The notes under the pieces are model-generated. The model was not told the DNA's origin. It worked only from the letters and a program-made list of their open reading frames with translations, and did no database searches. A program made the translations under genes and the position numbers. 64,000 nt of DNA from Spongilla lacustris (lineage: Eukaryota; Porifera; Demospongiae; Spongillida; Spongillidae). The stretch lies in NCBI GenBank assembly GCA_949361645.1, contig OX442415.1, positions 11,015,071 through 11,079,070 on the forward strand, given 5' to 3'. Positions 1 to 12,289 of the stretch are shown one piece after another; positions within the stretch are counted from its first letter, which is position 1, and every line of letters starts with the position of its first letter.

Positions 1-1690
1 TTGTCTGTTGTGGGGTCAAATCCATGGTCTGATTTACACCCTGTACTTGTGATGAAATCCATGGTCCCATTTACACCCTGTACTTGTGTCTGTTGTGGGG
101 TCAAATCCATGGTCCCATTTACACCCTGTACTTGTTGTGTCTATTGTGGGATATACATGTTGTATGTGTCTGTTGTGGGATCAAATCCATGGTCCCATTT
201 ACACCCTGTACTTGTGTCTGTTGTGGGGTCAAATCCATGGTCCCATTAACACCCTGTACTTGAGTCTGTTTATGGTCAAATCCATGATCCCATTTACACC
301 CTGTACTTGAGTATGCTGTGGGGTCAAATCCATGGTCTCATTTACACCCTGTACTTGTGATGAAATCCATGGTCCCATTTACACCCTTTACTTTGTCTGT
401 TGTGGGTCAAACTCATGCTCCCATTTACACCCTGTACTTGAGTCTGTTTTAGGGTCAAACCTATGGTCCCATTTACACCCTGTACTTGAGTCTGTTTTAG
501 GGTCAAACCTATGGTCCCATTTACACCCTGTACTTGAGTTTATTTAGGGTCAATTCATTGGTCCCATTTACACCCTGTACTTTTGATCAAATCCATGGTC
601 CCATTTGCACTCTGTATTTGTGTCTGTTGTGGGGTAAATTCATTGGTCCCATTTACACCCTGTACTTGTGTCTGTTGTGGGTCAAACTCATGCTCCCATT
701 TACACCCTGTACTTGAGTCTGTTTTAAGATCAAATGCATGGTCCCATTTACACCCTGTACTTGTGTATGCTGTGGGGTCAAATCCATGGTTCCATTTACA
801 CCCTGTACTTAAATATGTTTTAGGGTCAAAACTATGGTCCCATTTACACCCTTTACGTGTGTCTGTTGTGGGGTCAAATTCATGGTCCCTTTTACACCTT
901 GTTCTTGTGTCTGTTGTGGGGTCAGAACCATGGTTCCATTTACATCCTGTACTTGTGATCAAATCCATGGTCTCATTTACACACTGTACTTGTGATCAAA
1001 TTCATGGTCCGATTTACACCTTGTACTTGTGATCAAATCCATGGTCCCATTTATACCCAGTCTGTACTTATGATCAAATCCATGGTCCCATTTACACCCT
1101 GTATTTGTGTATGTTGTGGGGTCAAATGCTTGGTCCCATTTACACCCTTGTACTTTTGTCTGTTGTGGGGTCAAACTCATGCTCGCATTTACACCTGTAC
1201 TTTTGTCTGTTGTGGGGTTAATCCATGGTCTGATTTACACCTTGTACTTGTGATCAAATCCATGGTCCCATCCTGTACTTGAGTACTCGTGTCTGTTGTG
1301 GGGTCAAACTCATGCTCCATTTACACCTTGTACTTTTGTCTGTTCTGGGGTCAAATCCATGGTCTGATTTACACCCTGTACTTGTAATCAAATATATGGT
1401 CCCATTTACACCCTGTACTTGTGTCTGTTGTGGGTCAAATCCATGGTCTGATTTACACCCCTTTTACTTGTGATCAAATCCATGGTCCCATTTACACCCT
1501 GTACTTTTGTCTGTTGTGGGGTCAAATCCTTGGTGCGATTTACACCCTGTACTTGTGTTCAAATCCATGATCCCATTTACACCTGTGCTTGTGTCTGTTG
1601 TGGGGCCAAATGAATGATCCCCGCATTTACACTCTGTATGTGTGTCTGTTGTGTGGTCAATGCATTGGTCCCATTTACACCCTGTATTGG
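1..1690 (+). repeat. ~48-bp satellite array
   Basis: Degenerate tandem repeats of a unit containing TTTACACCCTGTACTTG followed by TGTCTGTTGTGGGGTC and AAATCCATGGTCCCA, about 48 bp; a shorter ~37-bp form has GTGATC in place of the TGTCTGTTGTGGGG block. The array begins before the window. The TTTACACC and TCTGTTGTGG words also occur in the ~58-bp satellite at 12.3-17.1 kb and in the same order, so the two arrays may be distant relatives. Open frames across it are a by-product of the repeat and are not genes. Confidence 0.93.
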
Positions 1691-1891
1691 CCGAGGGTCG
1701 AATCAGGTCAGCTCCCTCACTTCATGCGGACAGAACCATTAATGCAAGTTAACTTAATAGCCCCACACTACATGTCCAGTTAGCACCAGTAGACTGCCAG
1801 CAAGGGAGCAACCAGGTACTAAAAAATCCTACAGGGTCATTGGGGGCTCCCACATTAATGCAGCTCTCACACTGGGCATGCCGCATTCGCC

Positions 1892-3721
1892 ACCATGTCC
1901 CTATATCTCCCACTACCTATCCTCCTCTACTGCAAGTTGTATCCGAGGCCCAGGCCATTCCTTACTCTATAGCACTCTCAGTCTCCACACAACCAGCCCT
2001 CCCACCCACCCACCCACCCACCCACCCATAAACACCCCTCTTACATATGGTGTAATCAGACTGCCAACAGGCCGGAGTGCTGCCAGCTGCCACATTAGCA
2101 GGATTGAATGGGGTCATCACAAAAGTAGACCCCAGCATGTGGAGTGGAACATTGAACTGGAGCCGGCCCCAAACACTGGGGCCAGCCACAATGGCCCCCC
2201 TATCCTAGCCTCACACAGTACTCCTCACTGCAAATGCAAATGAAGCTACTACCTGTGAAACCATTAACCCCCACACTACAACACTCTACAAATGGAGGCT
2301 GCTTCAGTCCATGGTGGTTCCATTTGTCCATTGCAAGCTGGTAGCTCCACTTGTAGTTGATGGTTCCCCTACCATTAAGTCCTCTACATACATGCCTACG
2401 TTTGTCTTTTCCCACATTTTGTGTTGTAGATCTGAACTACTGTAGACATGTACTTGTACATGTACAGAGTAAATTTTATCTGGTGTGGATGCATTTAGTG
2501 GTGAATATAGTTACCTGCCCTATCGGTACTGATTGCGGTGGGTCTGCACCCGTGGTTGGTTTATATGGACAACAGAGGGCGTTTTGCCCTGTACTGTACG
2601 AGTACGTAAGTGCCGTTTTGAATGTCACATAAATTGCATGCACAGTCACAGCTACAATGTACAATGTGGCACGATGAAGACATCAGAATTCACTACCACA
2701 CAAGTGGAGTTAGCCATCAACTACGTACTTGCGTATACCTATAGCTAGCCCTAGGCTGTTGTATATCTGCTAAAATGTATGTGCTAGTGTATATAGCGGC
2801 CGTGGGGCACAGGTGAAACTGGGTTACACTGGTAATGTCTAGATCTGTTGACATCTCTGACAGTGTAGGGTCTGCTAACTTCACTTGTGTGGTCATGAAT
2901 TCTGATGTCTTCATCGTGCCACATTGTAGCTGTGACTGTGCGTGCAATTTATGTGACATTCAAAACGGCACTTAGATCTACGTGTTTTGCTACTTGCGTG
3001 CAGTAGTTCCCAGTAGGGCAAAACGCCCTCTGTTGTCTATATAAACCAACCACGGGTGCAGACCCACCGCAATCAGTACCGATAGGGCAGGTAACCATAT
3101 TCACCACTAACAGCATCCACACTGATAAAATTTTACTCTGTACAAGTACATGTCTACAGTAGTTCAGATCTACAACACAAAATGTGTGAAGAGACAAACG
3201 TAGGCACGTATGTACACTCTACAAATGGAGGCTGCTTCAGTGGTGGTATTCCATTTGTCCAATGCGAGCTGGTAGCTCCACTTGTAGTTGATGGTTCCCC
3301 TACCATTAAGTCCTCTTGTAGTGTGGGGGTTAATGGTTTCACAGGTAGTGGCTTCATATGCATTTGCAGTGAGGAGCTGGTGTTAGTACTGTGTGGGGCT
3401 AGGATACGGGGCCATTGTGGCTGGCCCCAGTGTTTGGGGCCGGCTCCAGTTCAATGTTCCACTCCACATGCTGGGGTCTACTTTTGTGATGACCCCATTC
3501 AATCCTGGTAATGTGGCAGCTGGCAGCTCTCCGGCCTGTTGGCAGTCTGATTACACCATATGTACGAGGGGTGTTTAGGGGTGGGTGGGTGGGAGGGCTG
3601 GTTGTGTGGAGACTGAGAGTGCTACTGAGTAGGGGATGGCCTGGGCCTCAGATACAACTTGCAGTAAAGAATACAAATTGCAGTAAAGGAGGATAGGTAG
3701 TGGGAAATAGGGCCATGGGGG
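1892..3721. repeat. Large palindrome with ~830-bp arms
   Basis: The left arm (about 1892-2720) is repeated as its reverse complement in the right arm (about 2871-3721), with a ~150-bp unpaired centre. Matched blocks include CTACCTATCCTCCT near 1914 with its complement near 3690, the CCCACCCACCC tract near 2005 with GGGTGGGTGGG near 3580, and the ACGATGAAGACATCAGAATTC block near 2671 with its complement near 2905. Arms differ by small indels. Different satellite arrays flank the two sides. No convincing gene was seen in the arms. Confidence 0.9.
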
Positions 3722-5835
3722 CTTAACGACACATACATAAGGTGTAAGGAGATGACTCTTAACCACACAGACGTAAGGTGTACAGGTGACCCCTTAACGA
3801 CACATACATAAGGTGTACAGAGATGACTCTTAACCACACAGACGTACGGTGTACAGGTGACCCCTTAACGACACATACATAAGGTATACAGAGATGACTC
3901 TTAACCACACAGATGTAAGGTGCACAGGTGACTCTTTAACGACACATACAGGGATGACTCTTAACCACACAGACGTACGGTGTACAGGTGACCCCTTAAC
4001 GACACATACATAAGGTATACAGAGATGACTCTTAACCACACAGATGTAAGGTGTACAGGTGACCCCTTAACGACACATGCATAAGGTGTACAGAGATGTC
4101 TCGTAACGACAGAGACGTACGGTGTACAGGCGACCCCCTAACGACACATACATAACGTATACAGAGATGACTCTTAACGACAGAGACATACGGTGTACAG
4201 GTGACCCCTTAACAACACATACATAAGGTATACCAAGATGACTCTTAACCACACAGATGTAAGGTGTACAGGTGACCCCTTAACGACACATACATAAGGT
4301 GTACAGAGATGTCTCTTAACGACAGAGACGTACGGTGTACAGGTGACCCCTTAACGACACATACATAAGGTATACAGAGATGACTCTTAACGACAGAGAC
4401 GTACAGTGTACAGGTGACCCCTTAACGACACATACATAAGGTATACAGAGATGACTCTTAACCACACAGATGCAAGGTGTACAGGTGACCCCTTAACGAC
4501 ATATACATAAGGTGTACAGAGATGACTCTTAACCACACAGATGTAAGGTGCACAGGTGACTCTTTAACGACACATACAGAGATGAATCTTAACCACACAG
4601 ACGTACGGTGTACAGGTGACCCCTTAACGACACATACATAAGGTGTACAGAGATGACTCTTAACCACACAGACGTACGGTGTACAGGTGACCCCTTAATG
4701 ACACATACATAAGGCGTACAGAGATGACTCTTAACCACACAGACGTAAGGTGTACAGGTGACCCCCTAACGACACATACATAAGGTATATAGAGATGACT
4801 CTTAACCACACAGATGTAAGGTGTACAGGTGACCCCTTAACGACACATACATAGAGATGTCTCTTAACGACAGAGACGTACGGTGTACAGGCGACCCCCT
4901 AACGACACATACATAACGTATACAGAGATGACTCTTAACGACAGAGACGTACGGTGTACAGGTGACCCCTTAACAGCACATACATAAGGTATACCGAGAT
5001 GACTCTTAACCACACAGATGTAAGGTGTACAGGTGACCCCTTAACGACACATACATAAGGTGTACAGAGATGTCTCTTAACCACACAGATGTAAGGTGTA
5101 CAGGTGACCCCTTAACAACATATACATAAGGTGTACAGAGATGACTCTTAACCACACAGATGTAAGGTGCACAGGTGACTCTTTAACGACACATACAGAG
5201 ATGAATCTTAACCACACAAACGTAAGGTGTACAGGTGACCCCTTAACGACACATACATAAGGTGTACAGAGATGTCTCTTAACGACAGAGACGTACGGTG
5301 CACAGGTGACCTCTTAACGACACATACATAAGGTATACAGAGATGACTCTTAATGACAGAGACGTACGGTGTACAGGTGACCCCTTAACGACACATACAT
5401 AAGGTATACAGAGATGAATCTTAACCACACAGATGTAAGGTGCACAGGTGACCCCTTAACGACACATACAGAGATGAATCTTAACCACACAGACGTAAGG
5501 TGTACAGGTGACCCCTTAACGACACATACATAAGGTCTACAGAGATGTCTCTTAACGACAGAGACGTACGGTGTACAGGCGACCCCTTAACGACACATAC
5601 ATAAGGTATACAGAGATGACTCTTAACCACACAGATGTACGGTGTACAGGTGACCCCTTAATGAGACATACGTAAGGTGTACAGAGATGACTCTTAACCA
5701 CACAGACGTAAGGTGTACAGGTGACCCCTTAACGACACATACATAAGGTGTACAGAGATGACTCTTAACCACACAGACGTAAGGTGTACAGGTGACCCCT
5801 TAACGACACATACATAAGGTGTACAGAGATGACCC
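3721..5835. repeat. 72-bp satellite built of two 36-bp half-units
   Basis: About 29 copies of a dimer. One half-unit contains CTTAACGACACATACATAAG and GTGTACAGAGATGACT; the other contains CTTAACCACACAGACGTAAG and GTGTACAGGTGACCCC. The halves are clearly related, so the array is a higher-order repeat. Truncated units lacking TAAGGTGTACAG recur near 3945, 4575, 5195 and 5465. The array joins the right arm of the 1892-3721 palindrome with no spacer. Confidence 0.93.
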
Positions 5836-5907
5836 TTAATGACACAGAAGTATGATATATACATGTACTTCAGAGGTGACCTTAAATTACATAAAAAAGC
5901 ATGAATT

Positions 5908-5969
5908 TCACAATATGGTTCATTTGTCATGAGCCATGGTCTCACTTGTTGTGAGTATACAGTGCGGAT
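5908..5969 (-). repeat. Duplicate of the 3' end of transposase copy A
   Basis: The 62 bp here are nearly identical to 7314-7375, which hold the last codons, the stop codon and the 3' flank of the zinc-finger transposase pseudogene at 7333-9999. The stretch from the satellite to the gene therefore carries two copies of the gene tail, about 1.4 kb apart in the same orientation. Confidence 0.8.
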
Positions 5970-6505
5970 CCTTAGATACAAGTACATCTACAAGTAGTAC
6001 ATGCAGATCTCGGTCACCATCACAATCATCCAGTTCACCACATACCTCACATCATTCAACACGTGTGCATTCCTCTTCACTCAATCGCTCAAATCATACA
6101 ACACGTTCCTATTCACCTGGATCACCCCGCCACTCAACTCATCCAATACGTTCTTCACCATGTCACTCTACTTAGCAAACACGTTCAAGTCATTCAACAC
6201 ATCCATCTTCATGTTTTTCCTCACCATGCTCATCATCCCATTCCTCATACTCATACTTGCATCATTCCTATCAGCCAGAGCCACTGCCTGTAATGGTGAG
6301 GCCACCAGTAGCTGCAATAGTCCAGTTTCCACCAAGGATTCAGCTCCAGTCACCATCACAGTCATGGTCCCAGGCACCATTACCATGGACAGCTGGACCT
6401 ATGCCAGACACACTTGGGCAGGACAAGGACCATTCTGTTACCATTAATATGCGTACTAGAACTCTTTCAAAACATTTACATGTTCATGTGCTTGTACCCA
6501 TGTGA
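5936..6505 (+). pseudogene. His/Ser/Thr/Pro-rich low-complexity ORF, one stop
   Basis: Two stretches in the same frame are separated by a single TAG at 6173-6175. The first part is built of degenerate HST/RSS-type repeats (for example TSHHSTRVHSSSLNRSNHTT). The second moves through SSS/HSS runs into a proline- and glutamine-rich tail with SYQPEPLPVMVRPP and SQSWSQAPLPWTAGP, ending at TGA 6503-6505. No known domain is recognised. It sits between a satellite array and transposase copy A. A Pro/Gln/Trp-rich ORF with a similar YQP...P tail lies in the centre of the 18-kb foldback element (20134-20409), so this may be a second element-encoded protein. It could instead be a non-coding repeat that happens to be open. 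Confidence 0.4.
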
Positions 6506-6659
6506 TCACTTCTTTGTTATGATAATTTAGCTTCGCTAAGGTGTAACTTCTTGTGTAAATGTAACGTTTGTCAGAATGTTACCTCAATAGATTGTGAGGA
6601 CAAGCTGACAAACGAGTTCTTAAAAGAACTTTTGATTCAACATGATACACAGTTGCACT

Positions 6660-6975
6660 GTACATAGATTATCTGAGCAACAACCGACTTTTCTTCACGA
6701 GTGCACCAGAGCTACATGTACATGTATATCTGAGCAACAATCGACTTTTAACTTCACGGGTGCACCAGAGTTATCAAGCAACAAACGACTTTTCTTCACG
6801 AGTGCACCAGAGCTACATGTACATGTATATCTGAGCAACAATCGACTTTTAACTTCACGGGTGCACCAGAGTTATCACTTTGCAACAACCAACGTTTCTT
6901 CACGAGTGCACCAGAGCTACATGTACATGTACATGTATATCTGAGCAACAATCGACTTCTTCATGGGTGCACCAA
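6660..6975 (+). repeat. ~50-bp tandem repeats
   Basis: Six or so imperfect copies of a unit containing CTGAGCAACAATCGACTTTT, CTTCACGAGTGCACCAGAG and ACATGTACATGTA. Alternating TTCTTCACGAG and TTAACTTCACGGG variants give a ~100-bp dimer period. Noncoding. Confidence 0.85.
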
Positions 6976-7164
6976 ACATCTCTCTAGTAATCTGAGCAAT
7001 AACTAACTTATATTTGCAGAGGTGCATGCATCATGTTCTGTGTCTATTCAGGCAACTAAATTGCTAAGGTAACTCACAACCTGAGAGCTTCTCTAGCTTT
7101 AAGTGCTCTTAATGCTAGTATTAGACCTCCATTGATGTCAAGGAGTATGAACGTCCAGTTGCTG

Positions 7165-7275
7165 TTGTTGAACATCAGTTGGATCTATCTCCAAGATGTC
7201 TGGGTTCCTTGGGTAATTGTAGGACTTGCCAGGTACATGTAGCTTTGGGTGAAGGAAAATGGCCTCACTTCTACA
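7165..7275 (-). pseudogene. C-terminal fragment of a TIR-element transposase
   Basis: Translation of the minus strand gives AIFLHPKLHVPGKSYNYP then DILEIDPTDV. This matches the C-terminal part of the transposase at 34116-36689, which reads ATFLHPCIPATSFVYP then DILDIDPSDI. The spacing agrees. The fragment is isolated, beside the 3' end of a different transposase (7333), and is presumably all that remains of another copy of that family. Confidence 0.6.
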
Positions 7276-7332
7276 GATGAAATTGAAATGGTAATAATAC
7301 CATGAAATGCATCTCACAATATGGATCATTTG

Positions 7333-9999
7333 TCATGAGCCATGGTCTCTCTTCTTGTGAGTATACAGTGCGGATGAGCTGCCGTACTTATTGCCACACA
7401 CAAAACAGGAAAATGGCTTGTCAATTTCAGATTTTTTCCTACGCCTGCGCTTGGATGGATCCTGGCTTCCTACGTCAACACTGGCACTGTCCACCTTAGT
7501 GGCACCACTGTGTTCATCACCTGGAACAGCAGGCTGCTTGTGAGTCATCTTTTTGTGCAGGGACAGGGCCGAGCCACTGCCATACTTATTGCCACATACA
7601 GTGCACTGGTAGGCAAGGATCAGTTCAGACCTGGGTCTGCGTTTCCTCCTGCCAGAAACACAGCTATTGGCTTCGTCTTGCACTTCACTGTATGTGTCTT
7701 CTGCAGACTCATGACCCTCAACAGTACATGTAGGTGAGTGAGGAAAGGCAGTTGAAGGTCCAGGTTGGTCGTTTTCTGGTAGGGATGAAGCGTTGCCACA
7801 TGGATAGGAAGAGGTGGCCTCTGAGTTTGGTGGAGGTTTTGGACATACTTTGTCCCTTTTTTTGGGGTCACGAACATATTCCCTCACCCTTTCGTACAGG
7901 TACAGTGACCGCATCAGGGACAAACCACTGGGGTTAATAACAGGTGGCATCGATTGGCTCTGATAAGCCTCCTGTATGTCCTTTATGGCCACTCCAGCCC
8001 TCAGCATGCTCATCTCGGTGGGGTTTGTGTCCGATGGTAACATTTTCATTTTCATGACACCAGGGTGTTCTCGGTCAAACTCAAATGTGTGGTAGTGGCC
8101 TAGGCCAGCCAAAGGAGTAAACCACTGGCCCAAGAAGGTGTTCCAGTCATAGTACTGCCAGTTCTGGTACAGCTGTGGCACACAAGTGACATTCTGGCCA
8201 CAGTGTCGGACACAGTCAGCTAGGTCATCCATGTCATCTACATGGTCCTGCCGTCGGTAGTACTTCTTGAACAGGCCAAAGTAGGAATCGGGTCTGAACT
8301 TTGTGTGCCCAGGTAGCATGAAGTTCAGCTGTATGGCGTTATGTTGCCCAGTGATCACCCGCCAGGCCAGGTACCACATCATGGTGGTGTTCTTGTTCTG
8401 GCCCACACAGTTGTCAGCCTGAAGTGTTACACGCCTCTCTCCCAGTCCATGTAGGTGGAAGAATGCGTGCACCAGGCTGACCACTGGTCAGCACCCTTGC
8501 CGGCCTGCTCAGCCTCGTCAATTAAGAAGAACACCTGGCGGCACAGCGGCTCACAACACACACCAAACACCTGGACCTTGCGAGGTGTCCTGAAATAAAA
8601 AGTGCCCCTTTGTTGTGAGCTGTAGGGCAGTGACACCTGCTGGCAGTAGTCAAAGGAGTACTGCATCTGCATGTCCAGGTGGGCATGTGAGGTGAAGGGA
8701 GACATCAGAGCCCTGGATTCCAAGTGACCTAGGATCTGGTCACGCTCCTTCTGTCCCTTCCTTCCCCATTCCTTCTCAGCCTCCTCAATGTTTGCATTGT
8801 AGGCATCACGGAATGCCTTGGCCTTAATGAGGTGTTGGTTGTATTTGTCATTTATTGTTTTGCGCTGCTCGTCGGAAAGGCTGTGCCTCAAAGTGACCAA
8901 CATCTGGTCGCACAGATCGCTGCGTGCAGGTTGGATCTTGATGTTGAAGCAGTACCTGCGCCAGAGTCTAATAAATGACACGTACTTCACCACACGTGCA
9001 GCTGGAGGTGTAGGAGGAGCCGGAGGAACGTTGAGCAAGGTGTACTGCCGCTTCAGCCGAGTGGTCAATTTGTAAGGGCAAGGTTGCTGTGGTGCTGGTG
9101 TGGTCTTTGATATGCACTCCATGGCCTTGCAATACTCGGCGTACACAGACTTTAGTGTTTTGCCACTCTCCAGAACGTAGTCTCTGATCGTCCCTTGCAA
9201 TCGACCAGGGTCAGGGAGGGCATTTGTGGCAGCATAATTCTCAATAAATCTGACCACCATCCTTTTGTCCTCGCGAGAGAGGGCATTGTGAGGAGCCCTG
9301 CCACAGTTGCCATGGGGATGGGGCTCAACATCAGAGTCCAGAGCACACCTGCTGCTGCCAACGCTTCAATGTACGGTAACTTGTGCCAATGACGGCACAG
9401 AAAGCATCCCTGCAGACAGGACTGGACCAGTCAAGGCGATATTGGAATGTATTTCGAGAACCAGATTTGTTCCGAGTCACAGCAAGCATTCCATAAACAA
9501 CTGCCTTTCTGGTTTTCTTGTCCAATCTGGATAATGTGAGTGCTCGTCTTTTGGGCAAGTCACCGTACTTCAATAAGCAGCCGTCTTTGCAGCACCCTCC
9601 TTTAGTGAGGTAGGCATTCAGCATGCGACGTGGACGACACTGTCCCCGTGCTATTCTAGCTGGTACACCATCTGGGCCCTTGCTGACATCATCACCATCG
9701 CCATCACAGTCGCTTCCGCTATCACCATCACAGTCGCTTCCATCACAGTCCTTATCGCTATCACTTCCACCATCATCACTTCCACCATCATCACTTTCAC
9801 CATCACCGTCATCTCCGTCACTTTCACCATCATCGTTGATTCCATCTTCACAGACATCGCTATAAATGCCGTCGGAATCACCACTTCTATATTCACCGTC
9901 GCCATTGGCACCACCCTCCTCATCCACGTCCAAATTATCGTACCATTCGAACTCGTCCGCTGAATGATACACGACGAGCTCGTCGTCAGTTGTCGCCAT
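7333..9999 (-). pseudogene. Zinc-finger transposase-like protein, copy A, frameshifted
   Basis: A second copy of the gene at 25331-28006, running leftward from an ATG at 9999. It keeps the acidic D/G/S-rich N-terminus, the GGCCKDGC cysteine cluster, the ADNCVGQNKN core and two C-terminal C2H2 fingers (CTVCGNKYGSGSALSLHKK and CFVCGNKYGSSSALYTHKK). The reading frame breaks twice compared with copy C: an extra C near 9340 (after the WQQQVCS block) and a change near 8480 (after EAEQAGKGA). In-frame losses include three residues in the CDKCDQ motif. It is therefore unlikely to make full-length protein. Its 5' side leads into the same terminal sequence as the 18-kb foldback element, ending at 10577. 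Confidence 0.88.
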
Positions 10000-10577
10000 A
10001 TCGTTTAAATCTACACAGAAGATAACGAATAACAACTGTAAATACTACTTATTTTTTATACATTATCTCTGCTAATAGGCAAGACCTCACCGATAAATGC
10101 TTTGTAGGTGTGGCTAGGTTAACAAAGTCCCAACCCACAGGAAATAGTTGAATATTCATGTACTTCGGTGAATGGAAACGGTTCGCGCACATACAACGGC
10201 GCGATTCGAGCGGGAAACTTGTACCAACTTTGCGCCGCTGTATCTCAGTAACGGATGACATAAAAATTAACGAACAGAACAAATCAATAGGTATAGGACC
10301 CCTCTACCTACAAACGGAATTTGAAGCGATTTTATTACTCCTACAGAAAGTTATGGCGGGTTTGAACCCGGTGGGGTATCGAACGTTGCAGTACTGATAC
10401 GGAGCAAGTGCAAGACTCCAAAATGTATTTTACGATAGACAAATGCTATAGTATGAAGTGTTGAAAATAAGAAGTTGATACCTTTAACCGTTCGGAAGAT
10501 ATAGCGATTCAAACGAGAAGCATTTTTATAACATTTTATATATATAAACGAAGGGCCATTTTCGTGGAAACTGTCCC
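10000..10577 (-). repeat. Terminal region of transposase copy A element
   Basis: This ~580-bp segment between the copy A start codon and CTGTCCC at 10571-10577 is homologous to 10616-11208 (inverted) and 28007-28601. Shared blocks include CCATAACTTT, AACGTTCGATACCCC, ATAGCGATTCAAAC and GGAAACTGTCCC. It ends in an AT run directly facing the left end of the next element. Confidence 0.88.
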
Positions 10578-10615
10578 ATATATATATATATATATAATTA
10601 TATATATATATATAT
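10578..10615. repeat. (AT)n between two facing element ends
   Basis: About 38 bp of alternating AT separating CTGTCCC (end of element A) from GGGACAG (start of the 18-kb element). The same ATAT context flanks every terminus of this family in the window (28602-28625, 29442-29455, 53094-53096, 53915-53920), suggesting insertion into AT repeats or an ATAT target duplication. Confidence 0.85.
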
Positions 10616-11208
10616 GGGACAGTTTCCGACAAAATGGCCCTTCGTATATATATATAAAATGTTATAAAAATGCTTCTCTTCTGAATTGCTATATCTTCCG
10701 AACGGTTAACGCTATCAACTTCCAATTTTCAACACTTCATACTACACCATTTCCCTATGGCAAAATATATTTTGGAGTCTTGCACTTGCTCCGTGCCAGT
10801 ATTGCAACGTTCGATACCCCATCGGGTTCAAATCCGCCATAACTTTAGGTAGGAGTAATCAAATAGCCTCGAATTCGGTTTATAGGTAGAGGGGTCCTAT
10901 ACCTATCGATTTGTTCTGTTCGTTAATTTTTATGTCATCCGTTATGGAGATACAGCGGCGCAAAGTTGGTACAAGTTTCCCGCTCGAATCGCGCCGTTGC
11001 ATGTGCATGAACCGCTTCCATTCACCGAAGACATGAATATTCAACTATTTCCTGTGGGTTGGGACTTTATTAACCTAGCCACACCTACAAAGCAGGATAC
11101 GATTTATTTATCGATAAAAGACGGTGAGTATTGAAATCAGAATGTTTTTATACAATGTTGCCTATGATAGACAGTTGTTATTCGTTATCTTCTGTGTAGA
11201 TAAACGAT

Positions 11209-12150
11209 ATGGCGAAGTCTGACGACGAGCTCGTCGTGTATCATTCAGCGGACGAGTTTGAATGGTACGAAAATTTGGACGTGGATAGAGAACGGTGGTG
11301 ATGACGGTGGCACCAATGCCGATCGATGGAAGTTATGATTTCGATGGCAGTGTGGCCAGGACGTCACTTGTGTGCCACAGCTGTACCAGGACTGGCAGTA
11401 CCATGATTGAAACACCTTTTTGGGCCAGTGGTTTGGGCCTCTGGTTGGCTTTAGTTGCTACCACACATTTGAGTTTGACCGAGAACACCCTGGTGTCATG
11501 AAAATGAAGACCTTGCCATCGGACACAAACCCCACCGAGGTAACCATGCTGAGGGCTGGAGTGGCCATAAAGGACATACAGGAGGCTTATCAGAGCCAAG
11601 TGATGCCACCTGTTATTAGCCCCAATGGATTGTCCCTGATGCGGTCACTGTACCTGTATGAGAAGGTGAGGGAATACATTCGTGACCCAAGGAAGAGGGA
11701 AGGGTATGTCCAAAGCCTACACCAGGCACTGCTATCAACTCTTCCGAAACACCTGGAGTTCCAGACAGTGACCAACCAGGTCCTTCTAATGCCATTCCTG
11801 ACCCACCTACTGTGGAAGACCATGTTTCCAATAATACAAACAGTGCAATAAATGATGAAGATAAAGGCATTGTGTCTGGCAGGAGAAAACGCAACCCAGG
11901 TCTGAACTGATCTTTGCCTACCTGTGCACAGATTGTGACAAGAAGTATGCCAGTAGCTCGGCCCTGTCCCGGCACAAAAAGAACACAGCCAAGCAGCCTG
12001 CTATGTAGGGGGATGAACAAAGTAAAGCCACAGAGATGGTGGACATTTCCTGTGATGAACAAAGTAGCCAGGGTCCACCTAAGCGTACCCACAGGCCAAA
12101 GTCAGAAATTGATAGAAACTTTTCGTATTCCAAGTGTAGCTTGACTCACA
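11209..12150 (+). pseudogene. Zinc-finger transposase-like protein, copy B, internally deleted
   Basis: Starts like copy C (MAKSDDELVVYHSADEFEWY) and breaks after about 30 codons. At about 11346 it rejoins at the segment equivalent to residue ~605 of copy C (CGQDVTCVPQLYQDWQY), so roughly 1.6 kb including the DNCVGQNKN core is missing. The remainder includes TFEFDREHPGVMKMKTLPSD and EKVREYIRDPRKR, then frameshifts and decayed zinc fingers (CTDCDKKYASSSALSRHKK in a different frame). Non-functional as a transposase. An upstream GTGAGT (near 11124) and CTGTGTAG (near 11200) suggest a 5'-UTR intron, also present in copy C. Confidence 0.88.
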
Positions 12151-12289
12151 CCGCTTACATTAAGAAACAGTACATTGGTACATGTACATGACTAGCAAAC
12201 TGAAGATCCTGGATCCATGTCATGGTAAGGTGCACTTTGTATCTAAGTCTGTTATGTCAACCTCGTGTACAAAAATTCGTGTCACCACA

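Noticed and set aside
9623..9923. Ser/Pro-rich and Met/Val-rich frames opposite the transposase N-terminus
   Set aside because: Antisense shadows of the acidic GAT/GGT/AGT repeat region of the transposase.
10360..10400. tRNA-like B-box (GGTTTGAACCCG) near element termini
   Set aside because: No A box or cloverleaf around it, and the sequence is part of the element's conserved terminal repeat.
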